This document shows positions 24,680 to 38,500 of a stretch of DNA of 64,000 nt, one piece after another. The stretch comes from Atrina japonica (lineage: Eukaryota > Mollusca > Bivalvia > Pterioida > Pinnidae). The position numbers were made by a program, and so were the translations under genes. Positions within the stretch are counted from its first letter, which is position 1. The number at the start of each line of letters is the position of its first letter. The stretch spans positions 111,001 to 175,000 of the forward strand of contig BROG01000377.1 of the NCBI GenBank assembly GCA_030159075.1, read 5' to 3'. The notes below the pieces were generated by a model. That model made no database searches. It saw only the letters and a list, made by a program, of their open reading frames with translations, and was not told the DNA's origin.

Positions 24680-24900
24680 GTAGAGTGAAATTTTGCGTAT
24701 GTTTACACTATAGTGAGAAAGAGAATCACAGTGTTTTTTGGTGTTTTTTGTCATCATTTTCGCGGTGTAGAGCGTTTGACAGAATAAACACCACGTTTGT
24801 ACTGTATTATGCCATTTGTATCTTGATCTACTAATTTAAGTTTGTTTTGGTATTTCAAGTCTGCTTCGGTAAATCACCTTACCGAAATCATTGATGATTT
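24680..24900. repeat. Right arm partner of 22290-22930
   Basis: Reverse complement of parts of 22290-22930. With it, the 22290-24900 stretch looks like one element with long inverted ends that encloses the 23097-24026 arm. Confidence 0.65.
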
Positions 24901-25726
24901 CTTTGTAAAACTTACCATTTAATTTTTTAATGAGTTTTTCAAAAGATATCGATCTTTTATTCTTTGTTTATTGGTTTTTTTTTTTCAAATATTAAAAACA
25001 TTGATACAATGACTAACCAGTAACCTTTTTGACTTTTAACACAGGGGTGTTCATCCAGATTTGTCAACATTGAAAAATTTTCATGGGAGAGATTTTTCAA
25101 TTTCATGTGAGAGATTCTGAATTGTAATAAGACTTAATAGGAAAATTAAAAATTTTCATGGGTAAGATATGCATTTTTCTTGGAGAAATTATCAAAATTT
25201 TACATAAAAATAGGGAGTCTCCGTATTTATGGGGGAGACTTGGCAAGTATGTTCTTCCTGTAGACGTAAGTAATGTAGGCTTAAAACATCATGATGGCCA
25301 TTTATTTTACTTTCAAAAATGAAAGTGAAAGAGCAGGATCATTTTTTTAAGCTGTCTGAATTCTTCTTGAGAGTTCACCCTATCTGCCACTCAGATGTGT
25401 TCTTTCAAAACAGGTGGTCTTTCAAAACAGGTTTTATTTAAATAATTATAATATGAGCTAAGGCATTGCTTTGAATTTGAAGTGAGTGCAGCTTTGTCAT
25501 TGTAACACTGTAATGTAACATTAATAGCATCGGCTTAGGTATATATTTTGGATCCAATGTAAGTACAGCTCATTATAAAGTGCTTGCTTTGCTGACTTAA
25601 AATGATTCTAAAATTGTTGCTGGATTAATATTTTTAAGTTTAACTTTAACTAGATTTTACACTGTTTATTTCATTGAAAATACTATGTACAGACAGAAAC
25701 ATTGACTAAAAAACCTATGGAGTTTG
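24901..25726. other. Spacer between inverted arms, nothing recognised
   Basis: AT-rich; TTTTCATGGGAGAGATTTTTCA and similar phrases recur at 25078-25170. No gene seen. Confidence 0.4.
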
Positions 25727-27597
25727 CCTGAAATTGACAGCAGTCCAGTAATGTACATGTAAATGATGTATGTACATGTAATACATTGTTTTAAAAAGTA
25801 ATACAGTCCAGCATTTCAGACTTATTATTTTATTAAACATTTAAAAAAAGAAAATTGTAACATTGTAAAATTGTGATGATAGTTGATTCACATACAAGTG
25901 TACCATCGAATCTGTGGCGGAATACACGAGTGCAAAAGAGGTACATGTATACAAGTTATCTTCCTCAATTTGATAAAGGGATATAAAAATCGGGTGTGAA
26001 ATGTTGCATCTCTTTTTAAAAAAGATATTTTTAATTTATGTAACCACATCAATAAAGATGTGTACATGTATCTGCCCTTATTTTTATTTTCAAAAGTCAA
26101 TCATTATAAGTAAATGATTTTAAGACATTCGGAAATAACAATAAGAGGAATTGACATGGATCACCTTAAAATAGCCTCAGTGTTATTCAACCAATCGTCG
26201 ATGTGTTTTCATCTAATCACCCTTGATTAAAGAATACCCCTGGCTTGATACTAGGGTATGGGCATTAAGAAATGACATATTTTATGTTTACCTATTATAT
26301 AATTATAGTGATTTTGGATTTTGTCATTACTTACCAAGGAAGGTACTTGTAGGCAGAGGCCTAATTAATTTTCCATTACGGCATTTATTTACTATTTACA
26401 TTTTAATTTGTTCTGTGATTGTTACACAATATACATGTAGCGATCAATTTTTCGTTTTTAGTCAAGTTTTACAGAATCTGAAAATAACAGATCTACTATT
26501 TATGCTTTATATAGAATAAATGTTGATATACTATTGACAGCAACTTGATCCCGGATGAACCAGCGATATATATTACACTATATATTAGTAGTGCAATGTT
26601 ATACTGAACTACAGTACATCATGGTATTTTACCTTTCGTATGAAACACAGTACATTAATTTCATGCCACGATACACATACGATATTTTCCAGATTTATCC
26701 ATTTCCGGTTTTAGACTATGTTTACTCTATTTCTGGTTTACCAGTAAACAAACAACATGGTGAAAAGCAGTTCACCCAGAAGGAAAACAACAAAGTTGTG
26801 CCACATGGCACCTTCTTCATACAAGTCGCCAATATGGGCTAACTCAGGGTTCAAAAAGCTACAAATGTCAGGAGGTTCAACATAAGTTTGAAAAACTTGC
26901 ACCACTTGTCGTCTTTGTAACATGGATATACCTTACAAAACTTACATGAAACAACATCATCCAGACATAAATTCTAATTTATGAATCAAAGCCTAAAATT
27001 TAAATAAATCGTAGATTCGCAGGGGCAATGTACATGTAGTTTGTTACAATTAATAAACACAAAGTTGTTAATCAATTCACGGAGGGCTGATTTCAAAAGC
27101 ATTAGATCAGTTTCTTGTGACTTATTTACAACCTTTTCAGTACAGTGGAATCTGGTGGTTTCAGAAAAAAGATTAACATTTTAGAGCCAAAATATAATGT
27201 TCCTTCTTAAATATAATTATTTCATTTATTTATTTAACAGGATATATCTCATTTAGTTGACATTAAAAGTACGTAAACAAAACAGATTAAATAGGATATG
27301 TGAAACAAAAACTTTATTTGTAAAAGTAAGTGCACAGAAATGCAATGATGTCATTATTGAATTTTCAACTTAGTCGTTTTATTCCTGAGTATCGTAAATG
27401 TATACATGTAGCTTTGTCAGGTAAGAATCACAACTTTTACATATCATCTCGTCATTACAGTGTAATGTGTATTGTTGCAGCCCTACTTAATACATGTATA
27501 TAGGAACTAAATTTCAATTTTAGTCTCATTTGGTCTGATCAAATTGTTTAATAAAGTAATTACTATTTTTATCTTTACACCATGTTTGTGCTGTACC
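25727..27597. repeat. Right arm of the large inverted repeat, split by a 0.95-kb segment
   Basis: 25727-26552 and 27505-27597 together mirror 23097-24026. The intervening 26553-27504 has no counterpart in the left arm, so it was either inserted here or lost there. The arm ends about 30 bases before a CAGT MITE. Confidence 0.8.
26757..26885 (+). CDS. Small open reading frame of 42 codons, doubtful
   Basis: ATG in a favourable context (ACAACATGG) opens a basic, Ser/Lys-rich peptide that begins MVKSSSPRRKTTK and ends at TAA. It lies in the segment that splits the right inverted arm, 1.1 kb upstream of RNF19. I do not recognise it. The opposite strand is also open (26923-26738), which weakens the case. 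It could be chance, an upstream frame in an RNF19 5' exon, or a transposon remnant. Confidence 0.15.
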   Translation: MVKSSSPRRKTTKLCHMAPSSYKSPIWANSGFKKLQMSGGST

Positions 27598-27629
27598 AAA
27601 ACAATAGTTAGGAAATCAAATAAGAAATA

Positions 27630-27809
27630 CAGTAAAACCTGCTATAGGGGCCACCTCTATATAAGGATTACCTGTTTATAAAGGCCAGTTTTTTTCAAGT
27701 CCCTTGACGGCATACTACAACTAAACTGAACCTGTGTATAAGGGCCACCTGCACATAAAGGTCATTATTTTCTGGTCCCTTGGGTGGCCCCATTATACAG
27801 GTTTCACTG
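27630..27809. mobile_element. CAGT-ended MITE, copy 3 (180 bp)
   Basis: CAGTAAAACCTGCTATAG to TATACAGGTTTCACTG, with TA on both sides. Very similar to the copy at 205-383, so these two are probably the youngest. It is 170 bases upstream of the RNF19 start codon, in the presumed first intron. Confidence 0.8.
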
Positions 27810-27979
27810 TATAGATTTATTATGCAGTGTTCCATCTATGCAGCAGTTAAAAACTTCAGACTAAGTTTACAATGCTGAAGATTTGTTATGTATATATGCT
27901 ATTTTGAACTCCATCATTGAATTTCATTTATTTTCTTGAATTTTCAGAAAATTCACATATTAAGAAGAAAACATTTAAA

Positions 27980-29440
27980 ATGAAGAAGAGAGATTCTGAA
28001 GTCGTATCTGTTTCCTCCGGAAACTCTCGGAGTTCAGATCGACGGAGAGCCAGTAGATTTTCTTTACGACGACTTTTCTATCCTGGAGCCAAAACTGGAA
28101 AGTCCAGGTCTCGAGTCAGTTTGGATTCTGACTCTGGCAGATCAGAGATGAGTCTTAGCCCTCCTACATCAGATAAGGAGAGTGTCCACAATACTCAGAA
28201 TTCAGCTCCTTCAGATTCACAACAGTTAACAAACAAGAAGTCTAACGCCAACAGTCGTGAATGTCCACTCTGTCTGACAGAGAGACCCCTGGAGGATTTC
28301 CCAGAAATAATGACCTGTCATCACCGATCATGTATAACTTGCCTGCAGACATATCTAAAAATAGAAATTACAGAAAGCCGCATCAATATATCTTGTCCAG
28401 AGTGTACAGAAAAATTTCATCCTAATGATATTCAGACAGTATTACAGAATAGTGCTCTGATGGGGAAATATGAGGACTTTATGGTCAGAAGAGTTTTAGT
28501 TTCTGATCCAGATGCCAGATGGTGTCCTGCTCCAGACTGCGGGTAAGACATGTATACATGTACTGTACAGCAGGGGCTGAAAATTCTTAAAAGTCCTATT
28601 TCTGGGGCCTTTGTATGTTACTTTCGGACTCTGCTACTTTCCAGCAGTGCCAGTCCTTGGACCTAACATGAACAACTCTGAACAGTGAATGTCATGTTTT
28701 CTTTCTAATTTTTTTTTTTTTTTCCTTTGTAATGTTCAATCATTTGTAATTCTGCATCATGGTCTTTGTCAAAGGTATCCATCAAAGTCAGTTTTTCTAT
28801 CAGTGTATAGAGATTGTGACAGGGGCCTCTGGTCCAAGTGGTTAGACCATACTGGTCAGCGCAGGTTTGAGCCCCACTGGAACTTTTATGCAATAAAATA
28901 CAACTATTGAAACGGTCGATAGTTTAACTTATTAAATTGTCATTGCCTATGGCATTGCCAGTTTGTTATTTCAAAAGTGCTATTGGAAGGCAAGCTGTTG
29001 ACCATTTTGGGTCGTCGAGTCTTAAGTATTCAACTTGCAAGCACCATGCAGGTCCTAGGACCTGGGTTCAGTTTTTGGTATGACTGTATCGGGTCACAAT
29101 CAAGCATAAAATGTGAAAGTCACATATCTATTGGATGATACTTTAGACCAAAAGTCCTGTATCATGAAAGGCGTGGCATGTAAAAGAATACTCACTGCAT
29201 TGACATCGGTCTATAGCAGTATTTACAGGTTAAAATTTGTGGTACTTCGAGTTGGTGGCATTGCCTTGTAAATGCATATTTTCTAGACTTTTTAAGATTT
29301 GGTAAAGACAGGGGAAATATAGTACGGTACATATATTTTAATGTGAAATCTACTTGATGATTTTCCTTTTTAAACAATATTTTAAAGTGTCATTTCAAAC
29401 AGTGTATATATATACATGTATATATATATATATATATACA

Positions 29441-29525
<85 letters not shown>

Positions 29526-32500
29526 AATCATGGAATTAGAATCAAAGATTACAGGGATTTTCCATGACATTTTTGTTTATTTTTTAAATATATATATAAA
29601 TATATACACACGTACATGGTTGACCCCCTTCTTCAATCATATTTTAAAGGTATGCTGTGATAGCTGCAGGGTGTGCTGGGTGTCCTAAACTGAAGTGCGA
29701 GCGACCAGGCTGTGATACTTACTTCTGTTATCACTGTAAACAACACTGGCATCCAAACAAAACATGTGATGCAGCAAGGGCAGAAAGATCACCTAACATG
29801 CGATCTGCCTCCATAAGTTACAGTCATGATGCAGATTCTCAAAGTAAGTGATGTTTTTAGTGTACTATGTGTGTTTAATTTTTGTAACTAGTGATGGTAG
29901 TTGTGGTTCTTCTGTTAGTGATGGTGTAAGTAACATGGTGCTGTAAGTCATGGTTTATTTAATATGATGCTGTCAATGGTGGTGTCAGGGCTTGGGCTGC
30001 CGATCGTCAATAGTGCCAATTGAGAAAAAATAAACTGTCTGGCTTTTTAAAGCTATATTCACGGTGAAAATTCTGTAAATGGGTCTATACTACCGAGTCT
30101 ACTGCCATAACCAAAAGCAAAGTTGTATTCGAACTTTATCCACTTCATGTAATATGACTTCCGAAATTCTTGTGATTTTTCCTTTCCTCCATTATACGTA
30201 CAGTAAGGAGAAATTCAAGTAAACATTAAATAATCTGCTTAATTAGATAATTTAATCACAGTTGATTATCAATTTAGAAAATTATTCTTGTTTCATATCA
30301 AAGTGTAAATCATGAATCAAATACATTTGTATTTATTTTAGACTTTTACTAGATTGTTTTGATTAATCAGTGATCAGTAACTTCAGAATTAATTTTGTGG
30401 TCCTGTTTCAGTATTTTAAGCATTTTAGTAATTTTCTCAAGCACAAATCAGTATATTTATTTTTCAAAATTTTTATTAAACAAATATAATTGAAAAAAAA
30501 AATACATTTTTGTTTATTGAATAGTTACAAAACAGGTGGGATATCATATTGATTAGTTACTACCGTATTTTACGGCCTATAGGTCGATATTTTTTTTCTC
30601 AAAAGTTGTGACCTCAACCTATTCACCGCATCGACTTATCTTTGTGAAATATTTAACTTGTATCTGCATTTCCCCAGTTTAACATCGTATTTCAACATTT
30701 TTCATTACATAATCTAGGAGCTTACTCCAAACTGCTATTTGTATTTACACTTAAAAGAACTATTAACTGTGACCTTGTGTGTGCGTAATGCACTGTGTTC
30801 ACAATCAAGTGACAAAATAATGATCTTTCAAGTTACAATATCATTGGGATTCAAGCCTGTCAGAAACTGCATAATAAATACATCGTTTACATTATATTTA
30901 TACCGTACAGTTTATACTTTTGAATGATTCCCATATCTCGGCACCTGGCTGTGAAGTTGAAGTCTTCATTCAGACTTACAGGACACTACAAGCTGTGTTC
31001 ACTGGAATGTGACCTTAAACTGATAAGGATCGTGCGGCAGTCTTTGAAATTGAGAAAGTTTTGGAAAAAGTGTTACATAAATGAATTGACACTTAACCTT
31101 GAGTATTTTGCAGCTACATAGTACATAGTAAACAGGTTACATAATTGCAATGTATGTATACATAATCAGTACACATGAGTAATATAAGTGATGTTAAGTA
31201 TGATAAAATGCAACTTGTAAGCTTTTTTTTAATCACTCCTATTTAATAATGTAGAGTAAAATAGGCCTATTACTCTGATTATTTTGGTTGACTACCATCG
31301 TTTTAGCACCAGTTATTTAACATAAACGATGTATTTTTGTGTTCTCCCATTCATGTTTTCATCTCTGCCGACATCGACCTGTCTTCCACTTCGACCTATC
31401 AAATATTTAAACCTAGATTTTTACCAAATTTGGCCAATCGACCTATAGGCCATAAAATACGGTACCAAATATTCTCTTTTTATTTTGGTAATATATTCAA
31501 GGAAATATTAAATTAAAAAATGATATAATTTATGTTTCAGAAAAAAAAAAGAATTCGGTAAAATTTTGTATAATTACTTACTACATGTAAAAAAAAAAAA
31601 TAGTCAGAACTTTCTGTATATTAATGTGTTTACCTCTCTAAAATTATACCATATTTGTCCTTGAAAGGGTGCTGTTCTAAAAAGGGCACCCCTGGATATT
31701 TTTTTCATGTAGATCTATTGACTGTTTGAAAAATTTTACCTTTTTACTTTTAAATAGTTTAGATTACTGCCCGATATCATCATACTTTTTTCTTTTTGGT
31801 GCAATAAATTTCAACTATACCTGCAAAATGGCAAAAGAACATCTTTTAACTACGTTGTAAGCAATACTTTGGATTCTATCGGTGATTTATTTGATGCAGG
31901 GAGGTCGCCATTGATGTTCATCAACAAACGAAATGAACCCCGCATAGTTACGTTATTTTTTTCTTTTGTTAAATACCTGTCAATTAAAATGTATTCACTA
32001 TCTAAAAATAACAAATCATAAAAGTTACAAATTTTGCTACATTGTTTCTTTTCCACTATTAATACATCAGGGGGATTACAAAGTAATTAAGTCAGTAAAA
32101 ATAGCTATATACACTGTAGATAACGTTGCATAGTGGAGTATGTTATCATTTTTTGCAATGTAATCAAAATGTGCTTTGTGAAAGAAAAAAAATGTCAAAA
32201 TAAGGGGGCCCTAGGTCAAATACTCCAATTACCCTCGCCCAGCGCCCTTTTTAGGTCAAATACGGTATGCACATTTTTTTTTCATTCCGTCTATTTGTAA
32301 TTTGGCGAAAAAAATAATTCATTGGCGAAGCATCACATTTTCTGGATTGGCAATTGGCGAAAAAAAAATTCAGGCCAGGGCTAGCCCTGGGTGTAAATAA
32401 TCAGTCATGATGCTGTTAGTGATGGTGTAGTAAACATGATGCAATTAGTTTAGTACTTAAGTTAAACTAATTATGTGGGCCAACTTAAGCCACTCAGGTG

Positions 32501-35500
32501 ACTCATGTCATGATCTTGGGTCTTTGTCCGTCGTCGTTGTGTCATGCATCAACCGTAAACAGTTGAAGGTTTTTAACTTTTTCTTCAAAACTACTTTGCC
32601 AATCATCTTAAAATTTGGTAAGAAGTTTCATTAGGTTAAATTGAACACAAATTGTGAATTTCGTAATCCTGGTTCCCCTTAGTTTTATTACTGGAAGTTT
32701 GAATTCTTTCTTCTCTACCAATTTTGAAGTAAGATGACAAACATTGGGCATTTGTATGTGTATAAATTAATCATCTTATATATTTTTTTTTTCTTGTTTC
32801 AGAAGATGATATAAAACCCTGCCCCCGTTGTGGAGCATTTATCATGAAAATGAATGACGGATCCTGTAATCATATGGCCTGCCCCGTATGTGGAGCAGAG
32901 TTTTGTTGGTTGTGTATGAAAGAGATTTCAGATCTACACTATTTGAGGTAATTCTTGTAATTACATTTGTATATACACGTGTATTGTGTACGTGTAAACA
33001 TGGCAATTTTCGCCCTTAGGTCAGAGGGTGAATTTCAAATGAAAGCATGGACATGCATGAAACTGGTGATTTAGGGCAAATTTAAGATGAGGTGAATATG
33101 TTTTCTGTTGTTAATCGGGGATGTAGGTCATCATCAACATGTGGGTCCTATAAAAGGCCCCATTCCCAATGCAAAATCTGCTATTTTGTTCCCAATTTTG
33201 AGCAAAAGTTTCCTAATTATGTTCTGACACCACATCATTCATATTCAGTATTAAACAATAAAAAGGAGAATTTAGTACATGTATGAACCACACTTCAAAG
33301 TCTTCAGATGAAAACCATGTTGTCAGTTAAATAAGGGAAGCTAAATCACAAGTTTTGTGTCTTTATTCTTATGAATTGAATGACCATATAGTTATATTTT
33401 TTTTTCAAATTTGTCCCATTGCAAGGTAAAATTCCCAATTGAAGGGTACAGAACCCTGTCCCAAAAAGGGTCTATTAACCCCTGGTAATTGGGGGGAAAA
33501 CAAGCAGGGGCAAACTTTTCTAGGTATGCAGTAATGTTATGCATAAAAAAGTGCATGTAGTAGAATATTCTCACAACAGTGCTTATAAACTACTTGTTGG
33601 ACCTCTAGTAATCTAAATGAGACCTAATGATGTAGCTAGGTGTTTCGGCTAGAGGGTTTTAGCAGGGCACATGAAACATTCCTCTGTATGAGAGGAAATA
33701 TTTCTGTAGACTACATCAGTGCAATAAATATATGCTTGTTGCTCAGAAGTTATAGATAATTTTGTGAATTATTTGTGCAATTTTTAATTTGTAATAATAA
33801 TCATTTTCTCAGACTTGTGAATCTTTTACAATCAGTCAGTATGGACATGCTCGGTTGGTAGAGGGCTAGAACTTTAAATCAGATGTCCCTGGTTCATTGC
33901 CCAATTGAGCCAGATTTACATACATGACTTTTTTATTTTCTGTCTGGCTCCTTTCCACCTTCCCCCTCTATTCATAGATGGAGATTAAAAAGTTCTAGAT
34001 TGTGGAGTCTTATTCTTTCTTCAGGTTGTAAAAGTGATGGGGTTCTTTAAAAGTCATAGGAAATATGAACCACTAAAAAAAAATCGCACAATTAACTTGT
34101 CTCACTGCCTCACATGAATGAATGACAAGAGTGTTCAGTAGTCACGTCACTCCTAAAAAGTCTAACCACTACTCATTATTTGTACCGTAAAATTTAGTTT
34201 CCTTATCAGAGTAACAAAAGAGAGTTTTTTCTAATTTTATAGTCCATCTGGCTGCACATTTTGGGGAAAGAAACCATGGAGTAGAAAAAAGAAAATTCTG
34301 TGGCAGTTGGGCACACTTGTTGGAGCACCTGTTGGTATCACCTTAATTGCCGGTATAGCTGTCCCAGCTATGATCATCGGTATACCTGTGTGGGTGGGTA
34401 GAAAGGTAAGTTTAAACATAGATCTATGTCAAAATTAGATCTGAGACTTGGGAATGCACATGGTTTTCGCAAAATCTAACCCAGACATGCAAACAAGATT
34501 GATAACAGGTGGGATTACAGTAATTATAACATAGATTATGTACATCAAAGATGTACCTTTACAATGTCCTTTTCACGATTATAACTGCGTATCTACTAAT
34601 TTCACCTGTGCACCAATACTTCCGAGTTGCATTAAGACGTTTCATACCCAAGATAAAATCCTACCTATTGAAAGACAATTGTTTCCTGTATACAAGTTGT
34701 ATTTTTGGGGGGTATGATTTGTATTGGGTACAAAAAGTTCTTGACACCATTTGAAAGTGTTATGTGCGAAGGTGAAATTAGTAGGAAGACTGTTATCATG
34801 AAAACGTCTATTTGTCAAGTAGTGGCTTTTCCTGTCCTTCGGATGAGACAGTAAAAACCAAGGTCCCGTGTCACAGTAGGTGTCAGCACATTTAAGAACC
34901 ATGACTGCTCAATGGCCATAGGTGTCGTGCATAAGTCAGGCCAGGCCACAAATGAAAATCCGATTAATTAATCCCATCTATAATGTAATGATAATGGCCA
35001 AAATTTGAAGCCCTTCACTGGCATTTGGTGATGACTCCATATTAGTGAAAGATTCCTGAGTGGGACGTTAAACAACAATACAACATCATTAGCAACAATT
35101 TATCAAGTAGCAACGTCAAACAAAATGTTATTTCTATGTAAGCTTATGATGTTTATATTTATGTTATTTGATCAAGGTTAAATGGATTTGAAACATTGTA
35201 AATGACTGCAACCTATATATTGGCATTATTCTGCATCGTTCTATGAATTCAATGTGTCATATGTGCTATTATCCATGTTACCACCCCTCGTAGCAGGTAT
35301 TGATTGTGATACCACTTGTTTGTGCGTAAAATGAGAAAAGTTATCAATTGCGACGTCATATGTTTGTGTGAAAACGACATTGTTTTCACGTGTAAAGACA
35401 TGATGTCACAAGAGAAACCTGCTGACATGGAAAATAACTCTGACTAACGAATCTTCTGGGATTTCCTCCTCATAAATTCTGGGTCCTGAATCTGAAACAT

Positions 35501-38500
35501 TGGGAAAATATTGGATTGTTTTACTGAAACAGAAAAACTTGTACTGAAACAATTGTTTGGAAAAGCTTTATTCTTCATTTTGAGATTCAAGACTTTTTTT
35601 AATGTTTTGGGGGAAATACAAACATCATTTTTGCATTAAAATGGGTCTTGCAACCGAACCCAGAAATGGTCTAGGAAAATCCTGCTCTTATACGCTATAA
35701 CTCTTTTTTTACAACATTGTTTCTTATCAGAGGATGTAAATTGATTTAACAATAATAATGAAAACATTTCCCGTTTTGTAGATATATTTTGTGATGATAA
35801 ATGTTAATTTGAAATCATGTCACAAAGCACATTGGGGGTCTTTATAGAATTATGTCTTTATTTGTTATTGTTTTTTTTTTTTAACTTAACTTACCATACT
35901 TCGAGAACAAGTCTCACAATAAAATGTAGAATTTATGCTTAAACTTTAATTGAAACTCAAACAAAAGCAATATAAATCTCGGGAATGAATTTGAAAAATT
36001 CTGCATAAGATAAAAGGTGCATATTTTATAGCATTGTTTCAATTCAAGTCAAAAAAAAAAATTTCACATATAACATTCAGATACCTGTACCTAATTTTCG
36101 TAATTTTATCTACATTTACTGGAAATTTTAAGTAGAGAAAAACCAATAAGTCCGGATGAAAAATAAAGTACAGGTGTAGGCCATTAGGGTCTCATAGTTC
36201 CAGAGTTCATCAATATTCTGAGAGCTGCGTCATGGAACTTTAACTAGATGCTTAAACTGACATTAGTTTGTGTGTGACATGTAGTAAATATTTGCCTGAT
36301 TATCCTAGAAGGTAACAAATCCCTGATAATAAATTTCATTTTATCGTGTTTATTTCAGCTTCATTCTAAATATGAACACACATCTCGTCATAAGAGGAAT
36401 TTGGCGATCACTGGTGGTATAGCTGCTTCTATATTAGTCTCCCCTATTGTAGCAGGTCTTACTGTAGGTAAGTTTAACCAGTTGATTCTAATTCTTATTT
36501 GTGTTAGACAAGACTGGGGCTTAAATGGCTTGGTAGTTGCAGGTTCACAATTTGAATCTTGACATCTCTCACTTGGCGAAGTGGAGGGAAGCATCATGCT
36601 ATCGCCCAAGTGTCAGCATCCGGAGAAGAAGATCTGTTGAGGTCAGGTTTACCTGCGTCTTCTGCTCAATTGTCAACATAACTTGCATGGCATATACAAG
36701 TTTAATTGTAATGTAAACATATCGTAAAATGTATAAATTTCAAATGATGCATAATCAAACATCCGCATCCAATAATTTCTTATTTTTCAAATAAATGTTT
36801 TGGTTTCAAGATGTACCATGTCACATGACAGCTTATACTAATTGCTGATTTTATTAGATCTAGGCTGTATGTTCCCAGGTCAAACAGTAACTACATGTAC
36901 ACGTAGGGCCAGTGATTCTCCGTTTCAAATCTGCCTCAGTCCTGTTTCAAGATTTGGTGAATTCCGTTTTTTACTGGTTTCATTAAATGAAAACTAAAAC
37001 ACATAGTTCAGATAAAGAATACTTAATGATACATACCTATAATGATACTTTCATTAGTCTGCCATACAACATCAGTTATCTATATTAAAGAGGGAAGCAA
37101 ATGAGAATGAAATTTATATTTTCTCATAACTTTGTTGATGTCGGAACGTCTTGCCTTCAACCATCTCGCTGTCACTCGATGTAAACAGTCATGTACTCAG
37201 CGCATTTGTTGTTGCTACCGAAAAAAGGCTCCCAAGTGGTATGTCGTAAAAAAGTTGTCAGCGGTTATACACAGTGAAATTATACTATTAATGGTAAACT
37301 ACGATATGTATGTTAAGTAATTGAAGAAAGCGTTACGATTACATGTTTTTACACGTTTGATATGTCGGTGAATGTAATTTTCATTCAAGATGATTTCTGA
37401 TGCCATGGCAATGATATAACGAATTGAGAAATGTGTAAGCCCTATCTTTCGATGTTGTGTAAAGCCAAGTTTGCTGTAGACTACGTCCCACATAATAATA
37501 AGAGTAAAATACAAAAATCAATGCAAAAAATTAAGAAATTAAGTTTATTACACATGGAAATAGAAATAACTTAAACAATTTTGTACTGCATGTTGAATTT
37601 TTACAAGATTTTTCAAAAATGTAAATTTTGTTGTAGATTGCCGATTCAGTGATTCTGTCCATGATTCCGCAATTGCAAAATTACCTGTAACTTTGACATT
37701 GGGAATTAAAATGATACTCACATTTTCAGTATTATAATATAAATATTAAGAGAGAAACCTTGACTTTATCATCAGACAGATTAGTAATACATAGAAGTAA
37801 TTCAAAATAGTTTGTGTTTAAAGAATTCAATGAAATATCAGAGTAGACCTAAGTACATGTACCTTGGAATTATTTCATTTTTATACATGTGACATGAAAA
37901 ATAGAAACATATATGTGACAATGTATTATACATGTATGTCTCTGATACCAACTTAGAATGTTTTTAGCATTGATTTGCATCTGGATGTATACTTTTGTAT
38001 AAATTCACCAATTCAGATTTGACAAGGAAGCCAGGATTTGCCTTTAAGAACTTCCAGTCCTTGGATTATTTTACTTTGTTTTACAAATATGGGAGTGATA
38101 ATTTTACTTGAAGAATATTTAATATGTAACTTCTACATTACTTACATTTACAGGTATAGGAGTGCCAATTTTACTTGCCTATGTATATGGAGTCGTTCCA
38201 ATATCTTTGTGTAGAAGCGGTGGTTGTGGTGTGACCACGTCTGGGAAGGGAGGAGTCCGATTTGAATTTGATGAGGAAAATGAAACTGCAGGACCAACTG
38301 GACCATACTCGGGTAAGAATAAGAAAGCTGTCTGGTTGCCGTCCCTTGTATACCATAGGAGGTCATCTAGTTGTAGAATGTATGACTCACAATTGAAAAG
38401 TTCTGGGGCCAGTTTCTCTAAAGGTCGTAACTTTACGTGTAGACATAAATCTAGACTTACACCTAAAATGAGTTTCATTATTAAAGATCGCTTCTTCTTC

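Noticed and set aside
27917..27979. Upstream in-frame ATG extending RNF19 by 21 residues
   Set aside because: It lies before a strong TTTTCAG acceptor, so it is almost surely intronic; the ATG at 27980 is downstream of the acceptor.
30739..31121. Two short basic frames inside the 30563-31462 element as an active transposase
   Set aside because: Too short, in different frames and without a recognisable catalytic motif; at most remnants.
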